Shown here: in pieces, positions 1 to 8,841 of the stretch
How the letters are laid out: every line of letters starts with the position of its first letter
Position numbering within the stretch: position 1 is the first letter of the stretch
DNA from: Gammaproteobacteria bacterium
GTDB taxonomy: Bacteria > Pseudomonadota > Gammaproteobacteria > Pseudomonadales > Halieaceae
DNA: 12,442 nt
Direction of reading: 5' to 3'
Assembly: GCA_029859085.1 (NCBI GenBank)
Contig: JAOUDU010000025.1
Location: forward strand, 1 to 12,442
The notes under the pieces: model-generated
Databases searched by the model: none
What the model was told of the DNA's origin: nothing
What the model saw: the letters and a program-made list of their open reading frames with translations, nothing else
Program-made: the position numbers and the translations under genes

Positions 1-1189
1 TTTTGGCGAAGTCGGGGTAAAGGCACTGGACGAGCTCACCCTGCAGGTGACCCTGGACGAGCGCACTCCCTACTTCCTGCAGCTGATGGACCACTACAGC
101 ACCTTTGCGGTGCACCGGGCCACCATCGAGAAATTCGGCAAGATGACCGATCGCTATACGCCCTGGACCCGGGTTGAAAACATGGTGAGCAACGGCGCCT
201 TCCGGCTCAAGGACTGGAAGCTCTATCGCCGCATCGAAGTTGAGAAAAGCGACACTTACTGGGACAGGGACAATGTGAAACTCAACGGGATCGTGTTCTA
301 TCCCACCGAGAATGTGGTGAGCGAGGAGCGGATGTTCCGGGTGGGCCAGCTGCACTACACCAACAGCGTGCCGCTGGGCAAGATACCGCTCTACCAGGAA
401 ATGGCCGACAGCCCCTACCGGCAGGCTCCCTACCTGGGCACTTACTACTACCTGATCAACACGCTGCGACCCCCTACCGACAATGTAAAAGTGCGCCAGG
501 CGCTGTCGATGGCAGTGAACCGCGAGTCACTGAATAAAAGTGTGCTGAAGGGTACCAACATACCTGCCTACAGTATTACGCCACCGGATACCCTGGGCTA
601 TTTCCCGCCCAAACTCTTCGGCTATGACGTCGCGCGGGCGCGCCAGTTGCTGGCGGAGGCCGGCTATCCCAACGGCGAGGGCTGGCCCGGTCTGGAACTG
701 ACCTACAACACCAGTGAGGACCACCGCAAAATAGCCGTGGCGCTGCAGCAGATGTGGAAGGATGCCCTCAACATCGAGGTCACCCTCACCAACCAGGAAT
801 GGAAGGTCTACCTGGATTCAGTTACCCAGATGGATTTCCAGATGGCGCGCCGGGGCTGGATCGGCGACTATGTCGACCCCAACAACTTCCTCGACCTGTT
901 CCTCACCGGCGGGGGCAATAACAATACCGGCTTTGCCAACCCCCGCTACGATGACCTGATCCTGCACAAGGCGCCCCAGGCGGCCACCAAAGAGGAACGC
1001 CTCGCGGTTTTCCACGAGGCGGAGACCATGCTGATGGAACAGATGCCCATCATTCCCCTGTACACTTACACCAGCAAACACCTCATCCATCCCGGCGTTA
1101 AGGGGGCGCCACCCAACCTGATGGACTGGACCAACTTCAAGTACGTGTGGCTGGATAAAGACTGGCGACCGACCGGGACGGGTAACTGA
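1..1189 (+). CDS. oppA: Oligopeptide ABC transporter, periplasmic substrate-binding protein (OppA-like), 5' end missing
   Basis: This is the C-terminal part (about 395 residues, frame opening at base 2) of a family 5 extracellular solute-binding protein, which captures peptides in the periplasm and delivers them to the OppBC permease. The open frame runs off the left edge, and residues before the GTG at 47 (GVKALDELTLQ) match the family, so that GTG is internal. Family hallmarks visible are the NTLRPPTDNVKVRQALSMAV segment near base 460-520, the region around 760-900 with EWKVYLD and GWIGDYVDPNNFLDLF, and a C-terminal MPIIPLYTYT stretch. About 140-150 N-terminal residues, including the signal peptide, should lie upstream, judging from the usual length of about 540. 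The gene ends 2 bp before oppB, so it is the operon's first visible gene. Peptide rather than nickel or heme specificity is inferred from resemblance to E. coli OppA and from the permeases. Confidence 0.93.
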   Translation, partial: FGEVGVKALDELTLQVTLDERTPYFLQLMDHYSTFAVHRATIEKFGKMTDRYTPWTRVENMVSNGAFRLKDWKLYRRIEVEKSDTYWDRDNVKLNGIVFYPTENVVSEERMFRVGQLHYTNSVPLGKIPLYQEMADSPYRQAPYLGTYYYLINTLRPPTDNVKVRQALSMAVNRESLNKSVLKGTNIPAYSITPPDTLGYFPPKLFGYDVARARQLLAEAGYPNGEGWPGLELTYNTSEDHRKIAVALQQMWKDALNIEVTLTNQEWKVYLDSVTQMDFQMARRGWIGDYVDPNNFLDLFLTGGGNNNTGFANPRYDDLILHKAPQAATKEERLAVFHEAETMLMEQMPIIPLYTYTSKHLIHPGVKGAPPNLMDWTNFKYVWLDKDWRPTGTGN

Positions 1190-1191
1190 TC

Positions 1192-2124
1192 ATGTGGCGA
1201 TTCATCGGCGTACGGCTGCTCCAGGCAATCCCGGTGATCCTGGTGGTGATCACCGTGACTTTCTTCCTGGTGCGGATTGCACCCGGCGGCCCGTTCGACA
1301 GCGAAAAGGCGGTCACCCGTGAAGTGAAGGCCGCGCTGGAGGCCCAGTACAAGCTCAACCTGCCCCTGTTCCAGCAGTACACGTCCTACCTGAATGACGT
1401 GGCCCACGGCAACCTCGGGCCGTCCTTCAAGTACCCGGGACGCAGCGTCAACGAGCTGATCGCCGCCGGGTTCCCGGTGACAGCGGAACTGGGCCTGTAC
1501 GCCATGCTGGTGGCATTGGGCATCGGCGGCCTGGCGGGAATCATCGCCGCGCTCAAACCCAACACGGCGCAGGACTATATTCCCATGTCCGCGGCGATGA
1601 TCGGCATCTGCATGCCCTCCTTCCTGCTGGGACCACTGCTGGTGCTGGTGTTCGGTATCCACCTGGACTGGCTGCCGGTATCCGGCTGGGGCGATATCCC
1701 CGGCGACAAGATCCTGCCCGCGATCACCCTGGGCGCCGCCTACGCCGCCTATATCGCCCGCCTGGGCCGGGCCGGCATGCTGGAGGTGCTGTCCCAGGAC
1801 TATATCCGCACGGCCCGGGCCAAGGGCCTGCCCGAATGGCAGGTGGTGGTCAAGCACAGCCTGCGGGGCGGCATGATCCCGGTGGTCGCTTTCCTGGGAC
1901 CCGCTTTTGCCGGGCTGCTGGCGGGCTCATTCGTGGTCGAGACGATTTTCCAGATACCGGGCCTGGGCCGGTTCTTCGTGCAGGCCGCTTTCAACCGCGA
2001 CTACACCATGATCCTTGGCACCACCGTGTTCGTGTCGGTGCTCATCGTGCTGTTCAACCTGCTGTCAGATATTCTCGCCGCCTGGATGAACCCGCGGCTG
2101 CGGGCACAATTCAGCCAACACTAG
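1192..2124 (+). CDS. oppB: Oligopeptide ABC transporter permease OppB
   Basis: This 310-residue inner-membrane protein is one half of the peptide transport channel. It follows the known OppB pattern almost throughout. It has an N-terminal membrane segment at about residues 8-30 ending in RIAPGGPFD. The periplasmic stretch with LGPSFKYPGRSVNELI (residues 75-90) aligns with E. coli OppB. There are five further hydrophobic segments, and the cytoplasmic coupling loop DYIRTARAKGL (203-213) docks onto the ATPase. The ATG at 1192 lies 2 bp after the preceding stop. No strong Shine-Dalgarno is visible, which suggests translational coupling. Length matches the family (about 306). It pairs with OppC, encoded 18 bp downstream. 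Assignment as OppB rather than DppB rests on the FKYPGRSV-type loop, recalled from the E. coli protein and not aligned here. Confidence 0.95.
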   Translation: MWRFIGVRLLQAIPVILVVITVTFFLVRIAPGGPFDSEKAVTREVKAALEAQYKLNLPLFQQYTSYLNDVAHGNLGPSFKYPGRSVNELIAAGFPVTAELGLYAMLVALGIGGLAGIIAALKPNTAQDYIPMSAAMIGICMPSFLLGPLLVLVFGIHLDWLPVSGWGDIPGDKILPAITLGAAYAAYIARLGRAGMLEVLSQDYIRTARAKGLPEWQVVVKHSLRGGMIPVVAFLGPAFAGLLAGSFVVETIFQIPGLGRFFVQAAFNRDYTMILGTTVFVSVLIVLFNLLSDILAAWMNPRLRAQFSQH

Positions 2125-2142
2125 GGTGCCGGAGAAAACTGG

Positions 2143-3030
2143 ATGAACACGCAGACGATCAGCGACATCTCCCAGGCGGAACAGGGCACCTCCCTGTGGA
2201 AGGACGCCTGGCTGCGCCTGCGCAAGAACCACCTGGCGGTGTTCGGGCTGGTGCTGCTGGTCACATTTATCATTATCGCCCTGCTCACCCCCTGGATTGC
2301 ACCCTACAGCTACCAGGCCCAGGACCTGGAGCTTGGCGCCAGCCCTCCTTCCGCCGCGCACTGGCTGGGCACCGACATCTTCGGCCGGGACCTGATGACC
2401 CAGATCATGTACGGCGGGCGCATCTCCCTGGCGGTGGGTTTTGTCGCTACCACGGTTGCCCTGCTGATCGGCGTGACCTGGGGCGCGATTGCCGGCTATG
2501 TCGGCGGTCGCACCGACGCGGTGATGATGCGGATGGTGGATATTCTCTACGCCCTGCCCTTCATGATTTTCATCGTGCTGCTCACGGTGGTGTTTGGTCG
2601 CAACATGCTGCTGCTGTTCCTGGCCATAGGCGCGGTGGAGTGGCTGACCATGGCCCGCATCATGCGCGGCCAGGTGCAATCCCTGCGCCAGATGGAATTC
2701 GTGGAGGCGGCCATTTCCCTGGGCCTGTCACCGGCGACCCTGATCCGTCGCCACCTGGTGCCCAATGCGCTCGGGCCGATCATCGTTTATACCACCCTGA
2801 CGATTCCCAGCGTGATGCTGCTGGAGGCCTTCCTGAGCTTCCTGGGCCTCGGCGTACAGCCGCCGCAGACCTCCTGGGGCCTGCTGATTTCCTATGGCGC
2901 CGAAACCATGGAGGAGTATCCCTGGCTGCTGATCTTCCCCGGGGTGGCGCTGACCCTGACCCTGTTCTCACTCAATTTCCTCGGTGACGGCCTGCGCGAT
3001 GCGCTGGACGTACGCGGCGCGAAGGACTGA
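2143..3030 (+). CDS. oppC: Oligopeptide ABC transporter permease OppC
   Basis: This 295-residue protein is the second inner-membrane permease subunit of the peptide importer. Visible family features are the N-terminal SLWKDAWLRLRKNHLAVFG segment leading into the first membrane helix (about residues 31-50), the HWLGTDIFGRD motif (73-83) typical of OppC/DppC, and the MYGGRISLAVG segment. The coupling loop EFVEAAISLGLS (185-196) contacts the ATPase, and the C-terminal end GDGLRDALD is near-universal in the family. A GGAG at 2131-2134 sits 8 bases before the ATG and supports this start. The gene lies 18 bp after oppB and 2 bp before the ATPase gene. Length is slightly under the E. coli protein (about 302). 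Nothing is broken. Confidence 0.95.
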   Translation: MNTQTISDISQAEQGTSLWKDAWLRLRKNHLAVFGLVLLVTFIIIALLTPWIAPYSYQAQDLELGASPPSAAHWLGTDIFGRDLMTQIMYGGRISLAVGFVATTVALLIGVTWGAIAGYVGGRTDAVMMRMVDILYALPFMIFIVLLTVVFGRNMLLLFLAIGAVEWLTMARIMRGQVQSLRQMEFVEAAISLGLSPATLIRRHLVPNALGPIIVYTTLTIPSVMLLEAFLSFLGLGVQPPQTSWGLLISYGAETMEEYPWLLIFPGVALTLTLFSLNFLGDGLRDALDVRGAKD

Positions 3031-3032
3031 CC

Positions 3033-4622
<1,590 letters not shown>

Positions 4623-4627
4623 TAAAT

Positions 4628-4641
4628 GGAGTGAAAAGTTG
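4628..4641 (+). promoter_or_regulatory. Ribosome binding site and TTG start deciding the start of the retropepsin-like gene
   Basis: GGAG at 4628-4631 is followed by 7 bases and then TTG at 4639-4641. No ATG or GTG in this frame gives a signal peptide at the right place, so TTG initiation is the best explanation. A weak start codon may keep this protein at a lower level than the transporter encoded upstream. Confidence 0.65.
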
Positions 4642-5175
4642 AAAACGAAATTCATTGCAACCCTGTTACTGGTTTCCCTGCCCGCGCTGTCACAGGCCGC
4701 TGTGAGGGCCCCGAAAATGATCCTCGGGTGGCTCGAGACCACCCAGATACTGGGTTCGGATATGCGCATAAAAACCAAGCTGGACGTGGGCGCCAAGACC
4801 TCCTCGATGCAGGCGACCAACATCGAGTATTTCGAGAAGAACGGAAAAAAATGGGTGCGCTTTGATTTCACCGACGAGGACGTCGATACCGAGCAGCCAC
4901 ACACGCTGCGCCTGGAGGGTCCGCTGGTGCGCGAAGCAGAGATCAAGCGCCACGGCGCACCCAATGTCACACGCCCGGTGGTCACCAAGGAAATCTGCGT
5001 CTACAACCAGCTGTACCGGACCGAGTTCACCCTCACGGACAGGGGCAAATTCAATTACGCGATACTGCTGGGGCGGTCTTTCCTGTCGAAAGTCGCGCTG
5101 GTGGATTCATCGTCTGCATTCCTGAGCCGGCCCAACTGCGAGGGTGACACCACTGTGCTGGATATAAAGGATTAG
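4639..5175 (+). CDS. Secreted retropepsin-like protein of the 'ATP-dependent zinc protease' family (PF05618-like)
   Basis: This is a predicted exported protein of 178 residues. I chose the TTG at 4639 because GGAG at 4628-4631 sits 7 bases upstream and translation then begins with a clean signal peptide: KTK basic end, hydrophobic core FIATLLLVSLPAL, cleavage near ALSQA-AV. Upstream in-frame codons lie inside the ATPase gene and read as non-coding. The mature part has LGWLE (29-33), the LDVGAKTSS segment with a possible catalytic Asp49 in the D-x-G-A position, KKWVRFDF (70-77) and ILLGRSFL (142-149). These are hallmarks of the family named for a supposed zinc protease but resembling retropepsins. 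The usual DTGA is DVGA here. Cys120 and Cys167 could form a disulfide in the periplasm. The gene lies 16 bp after the transporter ATPase and is probably in the same operon. Activity is unproven; the family link is good. Confidence 0.82.
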   Translation: MKTKFIATLLLVSLPALSQAAVRAPKMILGWLETTQILGSDMRIKTKLDVGAKTSSMQATNIEYFEKNGKKWVRFDFTDEDVDTEQPHTLRLEGPLVREAEIKRHGAPNVTRPVVTKEICVYNQLYRTEFTLTDRGKFNYAILLGRSFLSKVALVDSSSAFLSRPNCEGDTTVLDIKD

Positions 5176-5197
5176 CGCCCGCCTCCGGCGCAATACA

Positions 5198-5258
5198 GCC
5201 GGCAGGGCCCAACCGCCGGAGCCATCTGGCTCCACCCCTGGTACCGCCGGCCTTTTTT
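5198..5258 (+). terminator. Probable intrinsic terminator of the peptide transporter operon
   Basis: An outer GCCGGC pair (5198-5203 with 5246-5251) encloses a perfect inner hairpin, GGAGCC-ATCT-GGCTCC (5218-5233). The structure is followed directly by six T residues (5253-5258). It begins 22 bases after the stop codon of the retropepsin-like gene and before the acyl-CoA ligase gene. The outer stem is interrupted, so folding is not ideal, but the T-run position is right for transcription ending on the + strand. The rest of the 5176-5407 gap holds no convincing promoter or open frame. Confidence 0.55.
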
Positions 5259-5407
5259 CACTGCCCTGCGGGCTGCACGCAACCCGCGATAAACGCAGTA
5301 TTTTGAACCGCCCCGCACCGGTCGTGCGCGCCGGGGATCAAGCCCGGGCAAATAACGTGTAAAGTATCCAGCTCCAGGCCCCCGCGGTCCCACAGGAGAC
5401 AAGTGAT

Positions 5408-6988
5408 ATGAACGATGACCGCCTGCACCACCCACCGCTGATGCCGCACCTGCTGGTGGAGGGACTCAACCGCTATGACGATGAACCCTGCCTGTTCCTG
5501 GGGGACAAGGTCGCCAGCTACCGCGAGGTGCGCGAGAGCACCAGCCAGATGGTGCAGGCACTGCAGGCCAGGGGCCTCGGCAAGGGCGGCCGCGTCGCGG
5601 TGATTTCCGCCAACCGGCCGGAGGTCCTGTCCAATATCGCCGCGATGCAGCTGGCGGGGTGTATCGGCACTCCCCTGCACCCGCTGGGCTCACTGGACGA
5701 CCACGCCTACGTGCTGGAGGCGGCCGGAATAGACGCACTGGTGTATGACGCCAGCGTATTTGACGAGCACGCGGCGAAGCTCAAGGCCCGGGTGCCGGGG
5801 CTGAAACACCTGCTGGGATTCGGCCCAACCAAAAGCGGCGAGGATTACCTGGCCCTGGCCGCCACCTTCGAGCCGCAGCCCCTGGTTGCGCCCGATGTGC
5901 TGCCGGACGACGTGTCTTCGATAAATTTCACCGGCGGTACCACCGGCAGGCCCAAGGGCGTGATGAGCACCCACAGGGTCACCGCCTACATGACCCAGAT
6001 CCAGATGGCGGAATGGGAATTCCCCGCCCAGGTGCGCATGCTGATGGCCACACCCCTGTCCCATGCGGCCGCGGCCTTCTTTATCCCGGTGTTGCAAAAA
6101 GGCGGGGCCTTCTACGTGATGCAGGGCTTCAGCCCGGATGAATTTTTCAACATGGTCGAAAAGCACCGCATCACCTGCACCATGCTGGTCCCGGTAATGC
6201 TCTACTACCTGCTGGATTCACCCCGGGCCGCCACGGCGGATATGTCCAGTATGGAGACAATATTCTACGGCGCTTCAGCGATGAACCCGGCGAGGCTGCG
6301 GCAGGGTATCGAACTCTGGGGCCAGGTGTTCTACCAGTTCTTCGGCCAGTCCGAGGCGCCGATGGTCGTGGCCAATATGCGCCGGGCCGACCATGACCTG
6401 GGCAAACCGCAACGCCTCGCTTCCTGCGGCCGGCCGACACCCTGGGTACACCTGGCACTGCTCGATCCCGAGGGTAAGCCGGTGCCTGCGGGAGAGCCCG
6501 GGGAGATCTGTGTGCGCGGCCCGCTGGTGATGAAGGGCTACAAGGACATGCCGGAGCAGACCGCCGAGGCCTTCGCCGGCGACTGGCTGCACACGGGCGA
6601 CGTGGGCAAACTGGACGCGGAAGGATTTCTTTATATTGTCGATCGCACCAAGGACATGATTGTCACCGGCGGCTTCAATGTGTTTCCCCGGGAGGTGGAG
6701 GATGTGCTGGCCGGCCACGAGGCGGTCGGCCAGGTCGCCGTGGTCGGCGTGCCCGATGAACAGTGGGGCGAGGCGGTCAGGGCGGTGATCGTGTTGCGGC
6801 CCGGCTTCGAGCCGGGTCCTGACCTGGTGCAGGCCCTGCAGGCGCTGGTCAAGCAGGCGAAGGGTTCAGTGCAGGCGCCCAAGTCGATCGACTTCGTCGA
6901 CGCCATCCCGCTGACCCCGGTGGGCAAGCCCGACAAGAAAACGCTGCGGGCGCGCTACTGGCAGGGCAGCGAGCGCGGCGTCGGCTGA
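5408..6988 (+). CDS. Acyl-CoA synthetase / fatty acid-CoA ligase-like AMP-binding protein
   Basis: This 526-residue enzyme of the adenylate-forming superfamily should activate a carboxylic acid to its acyl-CoA through an acyl-AMP intermediate, using ATP and coenzyme A in the cytoplasm. The phosphate-binding loop is INFTGGTTGRPKGV (residues 172-185). The A5 motif is FGQSE (312-316), with Gln where Thr is more usual. WLHTGD ends at Asp398, DRTKDMIVTGGFNVFP (412-427) is the hinge region, and the C-terminal catalytic Lys is probably K507 in TPVGKPDKK. All catalytic motifs are present and the length is normal. GGAG at 5395-5398 precedes the ATG by 9 bases. The gene stands alone between the transporter operon and a convergent deacetylase gene, so context does not tell the substrate. 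A fatty or aromatic acid is likely, but I cannot choose between them. Confidence 0.9.
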   Translation: MNDDRLHHPPLMPHLLVEGLNRYDDEPCLFLGDKVASYREVRESTSQMVQALQARGLGKGGRVAVISANRPEVLSNIAAMQLAGCIGTPLHPLGSLDDHAYVLEAAGIDALVYDASVFDEHAAKLKARVPGLKHLLGFGPTKSGEDYLALAATFEPQPLVAPDVLPDDVSSINFTGGTTGRPKGVMSTHRVTAYMTQIQMAEWEFPAQVRMLMATPLSHAAAAFFIPVLQKGGAFYVMQGFSPDEFFNMVEKHRITCTMLVPVMLYYLLDSPRAATADMSSMETIFYGASAMNPARLRQGIELWGQVFYQFFGQSEAPMVVANMRRADHDLGKPQRLASCGRPTPWVHLALLDPEGKPVPAGEPGEICVRGPLVMKGYKDMPEQTAEAFAGDWLHTGDVGKLDAEGFLYIVDRTKDMIVTGGFNVFPREVEDVLAGHEAVGQVAVVGVPDEQWGEAVRAVIVLRPGFEPGPDLVQALQALVKQAKGSVQAPKSIDFVDAIPLTPVGKPDKKTLRARYWQGSERGVG

Positions 6989-7013
6989 GGCTTATTCTGC
7001 CCCCTTTCAGCGG

Positions 7014-8747
7014 TCAGGGCGTCATCCCGACGCCATAACCGACGAGGAAGCCCCGCACTCCCCGGCGCAGGTTCTGCAGATGGTAGCCGCCCTCCTGGAT
7101 GATGACGGAGGGCAGGCGCAGGGAGCCGATCGCCCGGCCGATATTGCGCATGCCTTCCGCCGACACGTAGAACGCACCGGTGGGGTCGCCGCGCATGATA
7201 TCCACCCCCAGGGAGACCACCAGGTAATCCGGCGCGAACTTCCTGATCACTTTCAGGGCTTTGTCCAGCGCCGTGAGGTAGGCGGCGTCATCCACTCCGG
7301 GGCGCAGCGGGAAGTTGACGTTGAAGCCCTCGCCCTCGCCCTCTCCGCGCTCGTCCTCGAAGCCGGCATAAAACGGGTAGGATGACTCCGGGTGGCCGTG
7401 AATCGACACGGTCAGTACGTCCTTGCGGCTATAGAAAATATCCTGGGTGCCATTGCCATGGTGGTGGTCCACATCCAGGATCGCGACGCGGCCCTTGCGC
7501 GACAGTGCATTGGCTGCAAGCGCCGCGTTATTGAAATAGCAGAAGCCGCCGAAGACCTTGCGCTCGGCGTGGTGACCAGGCGGGCGACCGGCGACATAGG
7601 TCATTTCCGATTTGCCGGAGCCGACCAGTTTTGCCGCCGTCAACGCGGCATTGGCCGAACGGGTGGCGGCGGCAAACACGTTGCTGGTGATCGGGGTCGA
7701 GGTATCAATGCAAAAGTATCCGGCGCGCATGGGCCAGTTATGCGGCAGGCGGTCCGGGTAGCGAATCGGGAATATCTCCGGGTACACGATCTGCCCGGGG
7801 GGGACCTTGTCCTGGCTCTCCCTGAGGAAGGTGACCATGCGCTTGTCGTGGATTTCCAGGATCGGCTTGAGTCCGAAATCCTGGATTTCGTGGCGGATGA
7901 TCGGCAGGTCGTCCAGCGCCCTGGCGATCGCGGCGACCCGGGCAGGACGCTCGTAGTAACCCTTGAAGGGCGAGTGGCTGATGTCGTTGGCAGTGCCCGT
8001 CTCGATCAGGTCTATGGGGTGCTTGAGCTTTGGCAATGGCCCCGGGGAGGGCGCCGGGTAGCGCGGCGCCCGGATCAATACCGGGTCATCCTTCACGGAA
8101 GCCAGCAGGGTTTTCAGCGGTTCCTGCTCCGGGGTGAGGCCGCACTTGGCCAGCAGGATGCGCGCGATCACGGCCTTTAGCTTTGCCCGCGACAGCGGCG
8201 CCGTCTGCCCCAGGCCGTCGTGCATCAGGCAATTGGGGTCCCCCAGGTTGGCGGGGGTAACCAGGTGCTCGTACTGTGTGCCCTGGACGGGACGGGCCCC
8301 GAGCCGCTCATAGAAGGCCATGCGCTTCTTGTTATTCGGCAGCAATGCGGGGTCCGCCACATTGGGACCGGGCTCGTCCGGCAGCGAATCAAAAAACAGC
8401 CGGCGCGCGCCGCGCTTTTTCACGTCATTGCGCATCGCCTCGTAGAGCGCCGCGCCGATCCCCCGGGAGGCCCGGTCCGGATCACTCGCTATATAGTCGA
8501 GATACGCCGCCTTCAGGTCGCTGAAATAAAAGGTCACCGTAAACCCCAGCACCTCCTCACGCGCGCCGGTAGCGGCCAGGATGATGATCTCCGAGCCGGG
8601 GGGATGCTCGCCCCGGGAGAACGCCTCTATTTTTTCGATATAGGGTGCGTTGAAGGAGAAAGCTTTGTTAAAAACGGCTTTGAGACCATCCAGGTGGCGC
8701 TCGTACTGGGCATCCATACCCGCCATAACCCGCACCATTTTCAGCAT
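7014..8747 (-). CDS. GNAT acetyltransferase-HDAC/acetylpolyamine amidohydrolase fusion protein
   Basis: This is a two-domain protein of 577 residues. The N-terminal part (about 1-165) looks like a GNAT acetyltransferase: a strand EEVLGFTVTFYF, then DYIASDPDRASRGIGAALYE with the acetyl-CoA loop R-G-I-G at 95-98, and a later MAFYERLGARPV. The C-terminal part (about 245-575) is a zinc deacetylase of the HDAC/AcuC/AphA superfamily. It has GYFCIDTSTPIT (343-354), RPPGHHAE with the His pair 392-393, ILDVDHHHGNG with zinc ligands Asp427 and His429, GVDIMRGDP with Asp516, and EGGY with catalytic Tyr555. The D-x-x-TPI segment resembles acetylpolyamine amidohydrolases, so an acetylated polyamine or small amine substrate is plausible. 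A protein substrate is not excluded. I chose the start at 8747 because GGAGG (8759-8763, minus strand) lies 11 bases upstream; an in-frame ATG at 8822 would add 25 poorly conserved-looking residues. It converges on the acyl-CoA ligase gene and diverges from an oxygenase gene. Confidence 0.9.
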   Translation of the reverse strand: MLKMVRVMAGMDAQYERHLDGLKAVFNKAFSFNAPYIEKIEAFSRGEHPPGSEIIILAATGAREEVLGFTVTFYFSDLKAAYLDYIASDPDRASRGIGAALYEAMRNDVKKRGARRLFFDSLPDEPGPNVADPALLPNNKKRMAFYERLGARPVQGTQYEHLVTPANLGDPNCLMHDGLGQTAPLSRAKLKAVIARILLAKCGLTPEQEPLKTLLASVKDDPVLIRAPRYPAPSPGPLPKLKHPIDLIETGTANDISHSPFKGYYERPARVAAIARALDDLPIIRHEIQDFGLKPILEIHDKRMVTFLRESQDKVPPGQIVYPEIFPIRYPDRLPHNWPMRAGYFCIDTSTPITSNVFAAATRSANAALTAAKLVGSGKSEMTYVAGRPPGHHAERKVFGGFCYFNNAALAANALSRKGRVAILDVDHHHGNGTQDIFYSRKDVLTVSIHGHPESSYPFYAGFEDERGEGEGEGFNVNFPLRPGVDDAAYLTALDKALKVIRKFAPDYLVVSLGVDIMRGDPTGAFYVSAEGMRNIGRAIGSLRLPSVIIQEGGYHLQNLRRGVRGFLVGYGVGMTP

Positions 8748-8841
8748 TGCCTGTGTTTCCTCCGGAAAATTACCAACCTGGTTTGCGCGGAATTTGCGGT
8801 GTTCTGGTATATTCGCGCCCATCGTTGGCGGCCCTTATATC
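8748..8841. promoter_or_regulatory. Divergent control region between the GNAT-HDAC gene and the oxygenase gene
   Basis: These 94 bases separate two divergent starts and must hold both promoters unless they lie inside the genes. The minus-strand gene has a strong GGAGG at 8759-8763. The oxygenase gene has no clear Shine-Dalgarno before its ATG at 8842. The AT-rich patch near 8806-8815 could serve promoters on both strands. I see no clear operator palindrome. Confidence 0.5.
8805..8813 (+). promoter_or_regulatory. Possible extended -10 promoter element for the oxygenase gene
   Basis: TGG followed by TATATT (8808-8813) matches an extended -10 element (TGnTATAAT) with one mismatch. The only -35-like sequence nearby, TTGCGC, is 19 bases upstream, which is long but tolerable for an extended -10 promoter. 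Transcription would start near 8820, about 20 bases before the ATG at 8842. Confidence 0.35.

Noticed and set aside
1836..2987. Long + strand open frame of 383 codons across oppB and oppC
   Set aside because: It overlaps two clear family genes in another frame and its composition (Arg, Gly, Pro, His-rich) is typical of an out-of-frame reading of GC-rich DNA.
5281..5407. Promoter for the acyl-CoA ligase gene (TTGAAC at 5303, TAAAGT at 5360)
   Set aside because: The two elements are about 51 bases apart and neither has a partner at 16-19 bases, so no sigma-70 promoter can be supported.
7392..8180. Plus-strand open frame of 262 codons opposite the GNAT-HDAC gene
   Set aside because: The opposite strand carries the complete HDAC motifs, and this frame shows no recognisable domain.
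8748..8822. Longer start (ATG at 8822) for the GNAT-HDAC gene
   Set aside because: The ATG at 8747 has a GGAGG upstream. The longer form would overlap the AT-rich promoter patch and adds 25 residues with no domain character. It is not fully excluded.
8650..8841. Upstream extension of the oxygenase gene into the divergent GNAT-HDAC gene
   Set aside because: It would overlap the start and control region of the opposite gene. The extra residues do not look like family sequence, while the ATG at 8842 follows a promoter-like TATATT.
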